From the NCBI GenBank assembly GCA_032207245.1, contig CM063502.1, positions 65,370,069-65,434,068 on the forward strand: 64,000 bases of DNA, in the 5' to 3' direction. The translations under genes were made by a program, and so were the position numbers. Source of the DNA: Pardosa pseudoannulata. Lineage: Eukaryota; Arthropoda; Arachnida; Araneae; Lycosidae. Of the stretch, positions 33,194-43,010 are shown piece after piece. The notes under the pieces are model-generated. The model was not told the origin of the DNA and searched no databases. It worked only from the letters and a program-made list of their open reading frames with translations. Every line of letters begins with the position of its first letter. Positions within the stretch are counted from its first letter, which is position 1.

Positions 33194-34979
33194 CAAGGTT
33201 CGTACGGTGCTTAAAAGTGCTTAAAAACTGCTTAATTTCGAAACGCGTTTTTAAGGCCTTAAAAAGTGCTTAAAGAGTGCTTAATTTTCCCCTTACCGAC
33301 AGTTTTTATTTGAATGTTTCGAAATCGTCTATGAAAATCATAAAAGATCGCTCGGGATTAATCATTCAGTGTGAATGAAATCAGACACTGCAGCGCTCCT
33401 TTTTTTCCTCATTTTCCTTTTTTCTAGAAATCTGTCCTTTATTCCTTATTTTACGGCATTCCTCCTTTTTTTCGGCTATTCCCGCCTTTTATTCCTTTTT
33501 TCTTTGGGCCATTCACTCCTTTAATTCGTTTTTTCCTTCTCAACATTTACGGAGTTATGTAATCGTGGAACCTATTATACACACATCGTCTTTCCCATGT
33601 TTTGATAACATCTTTGTTTTTCTAACATTTTCTTTCTGTGGGATATTCACCTCCCCCCCCCTCGAAAAAAACTTAGGCTATTTATTGGCGGTACAGGTGT
33701 TTGAAAGTTAGCAAATAACAAATAACGATCAAAGTGTCAAAACCAAAGGGGGACCCGAATTTTTCGATTGTAGTGTCGAGAAATCTGTTTAACCCGTTTC
33801 TGAACTCCAAGGGGGGGGGGAAACCGTTACTCCAAGCTTGTGTGCTTAAAAATGGACTGACATATCGAATATTGAATTCAGGGATGATTCTGATCCGAAT
33901 GTTTTTGTAGGTTCTAAAAAAAAACAGATTTTTTCGGAAAAAAAAATGTTTGCATGCTAATTTATCCATAAATAGTGAAGGTCCATTTTATACATTTATA
34001 GTGAATCTTAGGAATGAGGTAGAAGGATCCTTTTTTTTTCAGTCATTTACTAAGTTTTTTTTCTTCAATTTTTATAAAACTTTTTTGCAGTTATGAAAAG
34101 ATTTAAATATATGTGTCTAAATTTAAAACAAAGGGCATGAAATTAATAACATCTTGTTCACCTACTCAAGGAAAGAAAATGTTTTTCGTTGTGTAAGACA
34201 AAGAAATTCCTTACACTATCTTGATACTGGCATCACGTCTATAGAAGATTATAAATTAATTCAGTATTAAAATAGTAAGCAATAACTAGTTTTGCATTTG
34301 TCTACAATTTTGATCATTCGAATAGGCAATCCATCAGTTGTTTGGTTTTAGTCAATTAAGATCTTATATATGTAAATCTTATATAATATGTAATCTTATG
34401 TAAATCGTATACAAGTTATAATTTTCTGAGATCTAACATTAAAGAGTAGAAAAGGTTTTTAAAGGTTCTTTAAGAACCTTTCTTCTAAGGTTTCTTCTAA
34501 AGTTAAGTCCAACAAACAATATGGTTCCTCAAAGTTTAATATAGTAAAGTTCAACTGTATTGGTGAATTTATTTTTTTTATTAGGCAAATTGAAGAAGCA
34601 TCTGATTTGAATCTTTTAAATTATTTTTTACTAGGAAACTTAAGTACTTGTTTATATTGATAAAAAATTATTTAGATACTTTCATATTTCATATTTAGGC
34701 ACTTGTTTTTTGTATTAAAGTAAATCAGAACATTAATTTTAAATAATTATTCAACTACCTCTTTTTTTTTGCATTTTTCTGCTTTTTTCCCTCTTTTCCC
34801 CAAAAAATTTTGACTTCTGTGTCTGTGAAATACAATTTCTCACTTATACACACTCTCTTTTGTTCATGTTTTTGTTGAACCTAATGTAATAACCGTTATC
34901 TGATATGTTTCTGATAAGAGGTGCTTAAAAAGTTTGAATGGTGCTTAATTTTTTCCATTAAAACAGTGTACGAACCATG
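33194..34979. mobile_element. hAT-like MITE, host of a further insertion
   Basis: Termini CAAGGTTCGTACGGTGC and, reversed, CATGGTTCGTACACTG are followed on both sides by the characteristic repeated gtgcttaaa motif (left tgcttaaaagtgcttaaa; right gtgcttaaaaag and gtgcttaatt). The style matches hAT elements whose ends begin CAGGGTTCG. No 8-bp duplication is discernible in the SINE target. Without its own insert (33,382-34,831) it is only about 340 bp. Confidence 0.7.
33382..34825. mobile_element. CAGACAC-family element with 6-bp target duplication
   Basis: 1,444 bp with ends CAGACAC...GTGTCTG and the perfect 6-bp direct repeat TGAAAT (33,376-33,381; 34,826-34,831). This copy defines the family boundaries. 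The 5' end is pyrimidine-rich (gcgctcctttttttcctc), then ttctttgggccattcactcc, a C-rich stretch, and a 3' half shared with 15,500-16,560 and 40,190-41,300. It has no coherent coding frame. A 6-bp duplication is unusual (hAT 8, Dada 6-7), so the superfamily is open. Confidence 0.85.
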
Positions 34980-35120
34980 GTTTCTCTTCGGTACAGTGTT
35001 CGAATCTCGCTGCTGCCATGTATGCTCATAGCCGTTCGGAATCTTCTTTAAGCAGTAGGTCCCGGTCTGATTAGACGTCGTGAGTAAAGCGGTAGATCAT
35101 AGCGCTCGAGATCAAACCAT

Positions 35121-35611
35121 TCAGCATACTTCTACTGCTCCCTGGGACCGAATGCTCTAGATCATGTCTTGCCCGAGTAGAGCTGAAATATTTCCCTTTA
35201 ACCATGTTCGACAGCTTTAGTATCAGTTATATTCGGATTTGTTTGTATTTTATTGAAGCCCATTGGCTTTGGGGTAGCTTAATTACACAGATTCTTTTCA
35301 TCCCTAATAAGTAATAAAATGAGAATTCTACCTTACTTTTGTAAATAAATCTCCAAATAGTATTTTCGTTGTAATTTGCTTGTTTAAAAACTAACTTATT
35401 GGATGCATTATTTTAACCGTATGGAAATACGCCGATATATTTCTACTTATGTTGTAGACCGATAGTGTTTAATAGTGTTGTCATTTTTTTTTCTTAGAGT
35501 GCGAATTTCAATCAAATTAGGAGGTGCACAACTACGTATGATACCTATATAAAAAAGTTTAAATATTTGAGATACGCTACGTACAGACAACACGGTGGAA
35601 GTAGTCAAAAT
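35121..35611. other. AT-rich spacer
   Basis: It contains a fragment of the tRNA-like motif near 35,257 (see 29,940) and otherwise nothing recognisable. Confidence 0.45.
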
Positions 35612-36420
35612 CAGACACCGCAGCGCTCCTTTTTTTTCCTCTTTTTCCTTTTCTTAGAAATCTCCTTTTTTCCTTATTTCACGGCATTCCTCCTTTTTTT
35701 CGCCTATTCCCACCTGTTATTCCTTTTTTTCTTTGGGCCATTTACTCCTTTTATTTGTTTATTCTTTCTCAACATTTACGGAGTTATGTAACGGTGGAAC
35801 GGATGGCACACATCTTTTCCATGTTTTGATGACATCTTTGTTTTTCTAATATTTTCTTTCTGTGAGATTCCCCCCCCCCCAAAAAAAAAAGCTATTTATT
35901 GGCGGTGCAGATGTTTGAAAGTTAGCGAATAACGATCAAAGTGTCAAAACTGAAAGGGGACCCGAATTTTGTCAAATGTAGTGTCGAGAAATCTGTTTGT
36001 TTAACCCGTTTCTGAACCCAAGAGGGGGAAAAGAAACGTTACTCCGAGCCTGTGCGCTTTAAAATGGACTGCCGTATCGAATATTGAATGAGGAATTTGC
36101 ACATGTGGGGATTCGAACAACTTAGTGTCTTTCTGATAATTTCAGACTCGTAGATTCCAAAAATGTTCTCAAAAATGTAAAAAACTGGGTCCATCATTTA
36201 AAAAATTAATTTTAAAGTTAAGCGAAAATCACGTGACATCAAAACGCTCCGTGATTGGTTGTGATGTCATCGTTCATGTCGACCAATATTTTCTTATTGC
36301 TTTTAAGCGCGCACTATTTTCCGATTTTGTTTTTGCAAGTTCCTGAAATTTTCTAGCTATCAAAATTTATTTTTATTTAAACCTGAAGGTTTATTTTATC
36401 GATCTAGATAGCTTAGTTAT

Positions 36421-36575
36421 CTCAATTTGTCATAAATGTCTCTTCTACCTGGATTTACCAAAGGACAGTCAGACAACCTCCCGAAAATTGACAGCATGTC
36501 AATGTTTTCGTTCTTGGAATAAAACCCGGATTTTATGGGAGCAGAAATACGGGGAATTAAAACCCAAAGGTATGT
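36421..36575 (-). pseudogene. Conserved 3' exon of THAP transposon, copy B
   Basis: A minus-strand open stretch beginning about residue VLIPRISAPIKSGFY and ending SDCPLVNPGRRDIYDKLR before a stop at 36,420. It is conserved with copy A (21,805-21,912) at protein level over its first third. I do not recognise the family. By position it is the last coding exon of the element. Confidence 0.55.
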
Positions 36576-37062
36576 AAAATCAGTTATATATTTATCCAAT
36601 TTTACTTAACATGTATTAATATTTTATTCATGCTAATCACAGCTCTTCTATTTGTAGATATAGACAAGTCAAATAAATATACATATATATACACACTTGT
36701 AGTTTTATAAATAGAGATAGATGTAATATATTAAAATAAAAATTAGAGAAGGTATTTATTGTGAGACCGGGACCTTTAGCCTTCGTGCCAAAGATCCTTA
36801 ATAATGTGTACTGTTAAAATAAACGAAAAAAATCTACCAAAAAATTATTAAAAATATATAAAAAGGTAAGAAAAAAGTTTTAAAATGTTTAAAATTGGCC
36901 ATACATCACTTTTCGCACGTTAAATTATTTTTATTATTCCATGTGTATTGCTCCGTACTGTGTTGGTTTTGTGCTCTCCTGTCGAGGGTGGAGTTAATAT
37001 TTAAATCCACGCATCGTTTTCTCACTCCAACAAATACTTTATTTAGCCTTTCAGCAGCGTGG

Positions 37063-37131
37063 GTGTGTTGCATGGTGGTTAAGTACGCCTTCTGCTGAGT
37101 ATCATCGTGCACGGTTCTGTCCCCGACGGTA
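37063..37131 (+). other. tRNA-like fragment
   Basis: gcatggtggttaagtacgcc resembles an A box and gcacggttctgtccccg a B box, spaced as in a tRNA. It is probably a decayed tRNA-derived repeat lying inside THAP transposon copy B. No good cloverleaf is visible. Confidence 0.35.
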
Positions 37132-37488
37132 CAAAAATTCAAGAACTTAATTTAAATTATTAAAAATTGTTTTGTATGTTTATTTATTATTCTTTAGGCC
37201 TTTTTCGGATTTTTAACGCAATTTAATTATTTTTAAAACATTTTTTTATTTTTTCAAAATTTTCAGTTTTTCGATTTTGATCATTATTAATAAATATTTT
37301 TTGCTTATTTCGTACGGATGTCACTGGCCCCAAAAATATTTTGTTTTTTCTATCCCTAAACTCTCTACTCTCGAGTTATTGTGAACTCACGAATCCACCC
37401 TTCTATTTCTTTGCTCTTTTATGTGTTTATTTTTCGCTCGTTGTCATTTTTGTGCTTACTGACAGAAACCTCTGGATTGAAAGCCTTT

Positions 37489-37536
37489 AGTCTTCGTGTT
37501 GCAAAAAGTAGACCGTAGCGCTCCAAAACCAAACCA
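37489..37536 (+). mobile_element. SINE 3' fragment
   Basis: Only the 3' end remains: ttcgtgttgcaaaaagtag, accgtagcgctccaaaacc. It lies inside THAP transposon copy B. Confidence 0.8.
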
Positions 37537-38077
37537 ATTCTTAAGTATTTTAAATTTGATGAAAAGAAATTTAAAATCTTTAAAAGGCTTTACTTAATTA
37601 TTTATGCTTTTTTAAATAGCAATACAATTTTATTGTCTTTAATGTTAATGTTAAATTAAAAAATGTATAAAGTTCTGAAATTAAATTTAATTTTTAAAGT
37701 AATATCATTAAGTATTTTAAAAATATTATATACTTTTTTCAAATTAGTCACCAATTTAATCGAAAAATATCACTGAATTGATACAATTAAGAAAGTATGC
37801 ATCTTTGAAGAAAATATGTATAATACCTTGAAAATACAAAAACTTCCCCTCCCCCCAGTTATTTATTAGATAATTATATGCTTTAGATATTTATGTTTTA
37901 CGATATTTATATGCTTTATCAAACATTTATTGTACTTGAACTCTGGGATAATACTCGAAAATGAGCAGTTTTAAAAGTTAAATAGCACTGGTTAATAAAC
38001 AGTCCTTTTAAAGCATGTATTTTTATATACTTTAAATATTACTAGTTTAGAAAAAGTAAACAAAAGCAAGCATTTAC

Positions 38078-38282
38078 CAAAAAATGGTCTCCACAAACCC
38101 ATAGATGATTTATATGATAATTTGGGGTTTAAATTCTCATCCCTTTTCTTCGCATTTGTCCAGATTTTACGTGTATGTCGATCTTTGGAAACGCTGAAAA
38201 ATATCTTCTCATTGCAATTAGTTGCTGTATATTTACAGAGTGGCACAATACAATATTTATAATACTTTTTAATGCCAGACAT
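38078..38282 (-). pseudogene. THAP zinc-finger exon, copy B
   Basis: It starts MSGIKKYYKYCIVPLC and continues IFFSVSKDRHTRKIW, the usual THAP order: first Cys pair, aromatic/Pro-Lys region, invariant Trp. A single-base deletion shifts the frame just before the last zinc ligands, which remain legible as CGDHF in the next frame. A splice-donor-like gtaaat follows at 38,077. About 68 codons, normal for a THAP exon. It is better preserved than copy A, but still inactive without restoring the frame. Confidence 0.88.
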
Positions 38283-38385
38283 AATAAAAAAATTTCTATT
38301 ATATGCGATACTTTACACAGAAACAAATTTAAAAGTCGCCTTGTAACATGTAAACAGCATAGGCGGTCGGTGTCGACGTGAAAGA

Positions 38386-38393
38386 TGACGTCA
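38386..38393. promoter_or_regulatory. CRE-like palindrome upstream of THAP exon B
   Basis: A perfect TGACGTCA about 100 bases before the start of the THAP exon, with CG-rich neighbours. The aligned position in copy A reads TGACCTCA (about 19,889). ATF/CREB-type factors bind such sites in animals; use here is inferred. Confidence 0.5.
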
Positions 38394-38699
38394 CAAACTC
38401 GGCGGAGGAAAAGTATCGTTTTTGAGAGACGTTAGAGTCCGCTATAAAACCCATCAGAAATTACTCATTAGGCCCCCAAATGAAAGAAAAATAGCTACTG
38501 TCCTGCTTACTTTTTTGTCTTCTATCGTTTAAAATCAAAATTAGAAAACGTGAAAATTCCTCACTCAGGGCTGATTCTAAATTTCTTCCGATTTTCTTCG
38601 AAAAATAGGAATTTCCTTTCGGAAATTTTCTTTCGAAATTCTTCCGAAATTTTTTGTGGGTTTCTTCAAAAAACAATTTTTCGTAAATTAAAAAAAATA

Positions 38700-39440
38700 A
38701 AGGGATGAGCTATTTTTTTTATCTCACATATATTTAAATTTTTACTATAATCTGAAAGATTTCTTCCCTTTTGTCATTTTTTTTTCTCTTTGCCGCGTCC
38801 ACAATTTTTTTCTGACAAAGAACAGGAGAGAAGCGTTATCAGTTGATTCTCGCAACACGTACTTCAAGGTCAAAAGCCATGTGACGCGGTATAAATGAAA
38901 CATAGAACTTGTGTGATTCTAGTTATAATAGTACAGCTAAGCCGTAATTGTATGTTTTTGGAGAAAAACAAGTTTTCTGGATTTCGGTTCCGGAAAATGC
39001 GCATTTTTAATGCACCATTATAGTTAATACTGCGATCATAAGGGGGCTATCATACGGTAGAAGAATGTTTTAACAACCTACGTACTTTCATTATACATAC
39101 CCCCGAACGCACGTGCATATAGACCGATCGTAATACTGTTTTATATATATCGATATATTTTTAATATCACGGTAACAGTATTAAGATTTTAATCCCTGCT
39201 ATTGTTATTTCTAACGATACTTCATCTTAATGACTGAATTTTTGTGCTATGGGCAGTGTGTGAGAAAATAACACTGTTGCAATTAACTTACGGAATTTTG
39301 GATATGCACAGAAGTTAATTATTGTTGAAAAATCCGCACCTTTTTTGTTAAGTTTCGCATGTGTAGTGAAGTTGATGAAAAAATTTTCTGATGAAAAATA
39401 GTAACTTTTAACGGCAATCCCGATAAAAATCAGCCCTACA
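38700..39440. other. Spacer
   Basis: No gene or repeat recognised. Confidence 0.45.
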
Positions 39441-39442
39441 AC

Positions 39443-39590
39443 TGAATCGGGAGTACGCTGCCACGGGTTCGAATCCTGCTGCTTTGTTCTCAACCATTCA
39501 GAATCGTAGTAATTAAGTAGTAAATTCCGATGTCTTTAGCCGTCGGGTAACATAAAAGTAAACTCTAGCGCCCTCAGAACAAACTAAATG
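39443..39590 (+). mobile_element. Degraded SINE
   Basis: It holds B box gggttcgaatcc, the gctgctttgttctc segment and a body with gtctttagccgtcg, and ends with aactctagcgccc and cagaacaaac. The head is lost. Confidence 0.7.
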
Positions 39591-39611
39591 GTTACAAATC
39601 TGTTAGTCTAA

Positions 39612-39672
39612 AGTAGAATTCGAACCCACTGGCTCAGATACCGAAAGAAAGCCCGTCCTATTCGATCATCGT
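39612..39672 (-). mobile_element. SINE head fragment, opposite orientation
   Basis: The reverse strand reads cgatgatcgaataggacggg, ctttcggtatc and gtgggttcgaattc, i.e. the tRNA-like head with its B box. It sits back to back with the preceding plus-strand SINE. Confidence 0.6.
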
Positions 39673-39712
39673 CCTGAAATTTTACTGTATAAAAAAAATT
39701 TTTTTTTTAATT

Positions 39713-40160
39713 GTCCACTTAAAAAAGCTTTATACTGTGTATATGTTATGTAAACCATGAGTTTTTAGGCATTGATTAGAATTAAATCTAATGATAATTA
39801 TTGTATCTTTACAAACTATTAAGGTATACTTCTATTTAAGAAATTCTACAGTCAAAAAATTAAAAATTTGTTTATAGAAATGCCTTCTAAAAATTTGATA
39901 TCTAAAATGCGCATTTATATTAGATTTTTTTAAATTAGGATATTTGAGAAACTTCTGATTTGAATCTGTTTTGAACATTTTTTGATTAGGAGATTCGAGT
40001 AATTGTTTATATTAATAAAAACTATTTATCTTCTTGTATATTTCATACTTAGGTACTTGTTTTTTCATTATGTAAATCAAATATTTTTAAATTGTTTCCG
40101 TTTTTCCTTCTTAATTTCCTTCTTTTTTTTCCCTCCATTTTTTAACTTCTGGGTCTGCTA
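39713..40160 (+). mobile_element. CAGACAC-family element, deleted copy
   Basis: It starts at the internal landmark ttatactgtgtatat and ends with taacttctgggtctg. It keeps the gagaaacttctgatttgaatc and tatattaataaaaactattt region that lies before the right end in fuller copies. The middle is deleted. Confidence 0.65.
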
Positions 40161-40189
40161 CTTTTATTAAAAAATTATTGAAATTATCC

Positions 40190-41301
40190 ATTTAAAAAAA
40201 TTAGACTTATACTGTATTTTTTAAACATTAATTATAAATCAATGTAAGAAAAATTAATAGAATTTTACAAACTAGTTAATAACAAATTTTACGGTTACAA
40301 AGTTTTCAAGTTCTGTTTAGAAGTGCATTTTTTAAAAGCTTTGCTATTTGAAACGGCTTTTAAATTATTGATGTACTGTTGAAATCCCTATTTTAACAAA
40401 CCTGCTTATAACAAATGAAACTTTTGATCTCATGATTTTCCTTTTGTTTACAATGCTAATTTATCCATAAATGGTGAATCTCCATTTTATACATTTATAG
40501 TGAATCTTAGGAATGAGGTAGAAGGATCCTTTCTTTCAGTCATTTACTAAGTTTTTTTTCTTCATTTTTTATAAAACTTTTTTGCAGTTATAAAAACAGA
40601 TTTAAATATGTTTCTAGATTTAAAAACAGTGCATGAAATTGACATCTTGTCCAGGCACTCAAGGAAAGAAAATGTTTTTTGTTGTATTGGACAAAGAAAT
40701 TCCTTAAACTCTCTTAATACTGGGATCGCTGTAGAAGATTATAAATTAATACAATATTAAAATAGTAAGCAATAATTAAAGACAAAACTAGTTTTGCATT
40801 TGTCTACATTTTTGGTCATTCTAATATTCAATCGTTCAGTTGTTTAGTTTTAGTCAGTTAAAGTCATTAAAGATAATAATTTTATAAATCTTATGTAAGA
40901 TAATATGTAATCTTAAGTAAATCTTATACAAGTTATAATTTTCTGAGATCTAGCATTTTTCTTAAAGGTTCAAGCACAACAAACAATATGGTTCCTTAAA
41001 GTTTAATATAATAAAGTTCTACTGTATTGGTGAATTTATTTTTTTAATTAGGCACATTGAAGAAGCATCTGACTTGAATCTATTTTGAATATTTATTTTA
41101 CTAGGAAACTTGAGTACTTGTTTATATTGATAAAAAGTTTAGATATTTCCATATTTCATATTTAGGCACTTGTTTTTGCATTAAGTAAATCAGAACATTA
41201 ATTATTAATAGTTATTTAACTTCCTCCTTTTTTCCTCTTTTTTGCATTTTTCTCCTTTTTTCCTTCTTTTTTCCCAAAATTTTGACTTCTGCGTCTGCAA
41301 A
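40190..41301 (+). mobile_element. CAGACAC-family element, 5'-truncated copy
   Basis: It matches 15,500-16,560 along its whole length, with landmarks ttagacttatactgtat, gaatgaggtagaaggatcc, ggttcaagcacaacaaac and aagaagcatctgacttg. The right terminus is gacttctgcgtctg. It begins 30 bp after the preceding copy in the same orientation. Confidence 0.85.
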
Positions 41302-41960
41302 ATGCACTCGAAGTTGGTCAAATGTAATATTTATAATTTCAGAATTAGTTTCCTCGAGTTATCTGCATCTGAATTTACGATGCAACACTTATATATGTCC
41401 AAATAGCTACAGCCATTGTCCAATTTAGTGTTTTCGTAGATATCTGAACGCTGAAGTTTCTTGGGATTACCTTATTTACTTCGTGCAAGAAGGTAAAAAA
41501 AAAAAAATTTGAAAGTGAAAGTTCTTTTGGCGTGTGCATGCCTTTTACCTGCAGATCTTAAGCCATTTCATTTTGTGAATTATGTGCATTTAATTTGCTT
41601 TCATATTGCTGTCCAGATATGTCGCAAGCACGATGTAACTTCTGTGTCCTAACGACGTCAGAAGTCGTCATGACATCAGATATCACCAGCGAGGGGAATT
41701 TATGATCTAAAATCTCATTTCTGTTGGCTCCTGTCGTCATTATGCCGCGAAAGTCGCCCGTGACATATCTCGATTGCAATATGTAGCACTCTTGTTGTAA
41801 TATTCAACGGTAACTGGTCTCTAAAGTGTCTTTTATTAATCGTATATCAAATTGGAGTAACGAAAGTTCATAAACTTCAGAAGCTTCAAGAATCTTCTTA
41901 GTAGTATCCTTACAAATGTCCATTAATTTTTAGAAAATCTTAAACATCTTATAAACTTTT
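41302..41960. other. Spacer
   Basis: No gene recognised. It includes acgacgtcagaagtcgtcatgac-type palindromic sequence around 41,652-41,674. Confidence 0.4.
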
Positions 41961-42334
41961 CTGATTCAAATTGTGTACTTCATGTTATAATAGGTTTTAA
42001 TTTACTACGGTGAACTATATAAACGGGTTAACCGTACCTATATACAGGAATGCAATATAAAGCCATTTCTCTAATATATTTCCAAAGGACTACAGATATT
42101 TGTCAGTAGAGCGATTGGAACCTATATATTCTAGAAATGACGGAAAGCAACTTCATAATGCGATCGTCCGCTTCAGATTATGTTAGGATATGGCAAACAA
42201 ACTGCACCTTTCGGTGTTTTTGCCTTTTTTTTTGGGGGGGGGGGGGTTCTATTGTTTGCCTTCTGATTGTGTGCTTTGTGTTATAATAGGTTTGTTTGGT
42301 TTGCTACGGTTAACCGGATCTATATGCAGGCACC

Positions 42335-42381
42335 TGACGTCATACGCACATTCTCCATTTTAGAATGTGAACATGACGTCA
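42335..42381. promoter_or_regulatory. Two CRE-like sites upstream of THAP exon 3
   Basis: Perfect TGACGTCA at 42,335-42,342 and 42,374-42,381, 31 bases apart, about 120 bases before the THAP reading frame. Between them are attctcca and a near-reverse-complement agaatgtg. Confidence 0.5.
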
Positions 42382-42483
42382 AGTGCAGCAAAAATTGCAG
42401 CTTAACTCCCTCGTTGGCAAAACATTTGGTTTTTCTTTTTCTACGGATTGTGCTTGTTATTGGAGTTTTAATTTTGTCAATTG

Positions 42484-42608
42484 TCTGAAAATGTAACAAG
42501 CTGTTCGTATGGCTGTGCTGAGCGTTTCAAAAAAGGCGAATATATTGGATTTTATTGCTTTCCTAAAGATCCTGTATTGCGAATGCTTTGGATAAAAGCT
42601 TTGAAAAG
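42484..42608 (+). pseudogene. THAP zinc-finger exon, third and distinct copy
   Basis: An open frame reads CSYGCAERFKKGEYIGFYCF then PKDPVLRMLWIKALKR, with C-x3-C, the FPKD motif and the invariant Trp of THAP domains. It ends at a good splice donor (aaag|gtgaga at 42,609). The last zinc ligands (C-x2-H) would lie in the next exon, which I could not find. No clear ATG in frame directly upstream. It is no closer in sequence to copies A/B than the domain requires, so it belongs to another element or an exapted gene fragment. Confidence 0.75.
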
Positions 42609-43010
42609 GTGAGACTGGACTCAAAGTTCTTAGTGTTTAATTTTTAAAAAAATATATGTATACTTTTGTAAATGCTAAAACAAAATCTATTTTGAATTAC
42701 TTGGACAGTTTCTGATGTTTCCTTTCCCTTCCCTTAAATAAAATTTAGTTTTATTGTATACGTGATCCATATCGAAGCTCATAAGATACAATGAAAACAA
42801 GTAATGTACTGCCAACGAAATGTTAAGTTGTAGTCAGCCCTCGTATTTGTTTAGAAACATGCACTTTCTGTATATAAGCCAATTCTTTAAGCTATCTACA
42901 AATGACTACGGATATTTATTCCAGTAGCAGGACTGGAACCCGTAGATTCTATAAACGACGGAAAGCAACCTCATGCTATCGTCCGTTCCATGTCAGAATA
43001 CGGTAAACAA

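Larger units (their letters stand above)
33163..35120 (+). mobile_element. SINE split by a nested insertion
   Basis: The SINE head (tcgaacgatggccgaatggt, 33,163-33,193) is interrupted by the hAT-like element and resumes at 34,980 with cttcggtacagtgttcgaatc, gctgccatgtatgctcatag, gtcccggtctgattag and tail tcgagatcaaacc. The two halves together make one copy of the 6,397-type subfamily. Confidence 0.8.
36090..38562 (-). mobile_element. THAP-domain DNA transposon, copy B
   Basis: 2,473 bp, read on the minus strand. Left TIR at 38,562 (GAGGAATTTTCACGTTTT), right TIR at 36,090 (GAGGAATTTGCACATG on the plus strand). Flanks are AT (36,088-36,089) and AC (38,563-38,564, probably mutated AT). The intact target is visible at 33,870 (attgaattcaggg). 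In minus order it has a promoter-like region, a THAP exon (38,078-38,282), a long AT-rich middle, a 3' exon (36,421-36,575) and a terminal region with CCAAT and tgacatca. Apart from the insertions in copy A, the two copies are nearly equal in length. The middle shows no legible transposase catalytic domain. Confidence 0.78.
35612..38690. mobile_element. CAGACAC-family element interrupted by the THAP transposon
   Basis: The left terminus CAGACACCGCAGCGCTCC at 35,612 and the sequence to 36,089 parallel 33,382-33,875. After the THAP element the family sequence resumes at 38,563 with tcagggctgattct (33,877: tcagggatgattct). Similarity then fades and no GTGTCTG right end is found, so the 3' part is lost or too diverged. 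Confidence 0.7.
41965..43010. repeat. Duplicated segments flanking a THAP exon
   Basis: gactacagatatttgtcagtag...gattggaacc...cggaaagcaac at 42,085-42,190 recurs in diverged form at 42,905-43,010. A second pair, gttataataggtt...ctacggt..aac...tatatacagg at 41,985-42,050, recurs at 42,277-42,332. The third THAP exon lies between. This suggests a diverged element with repeated terminal or promoter sequence; boundaries are unresolved. Confidence 0.6.
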
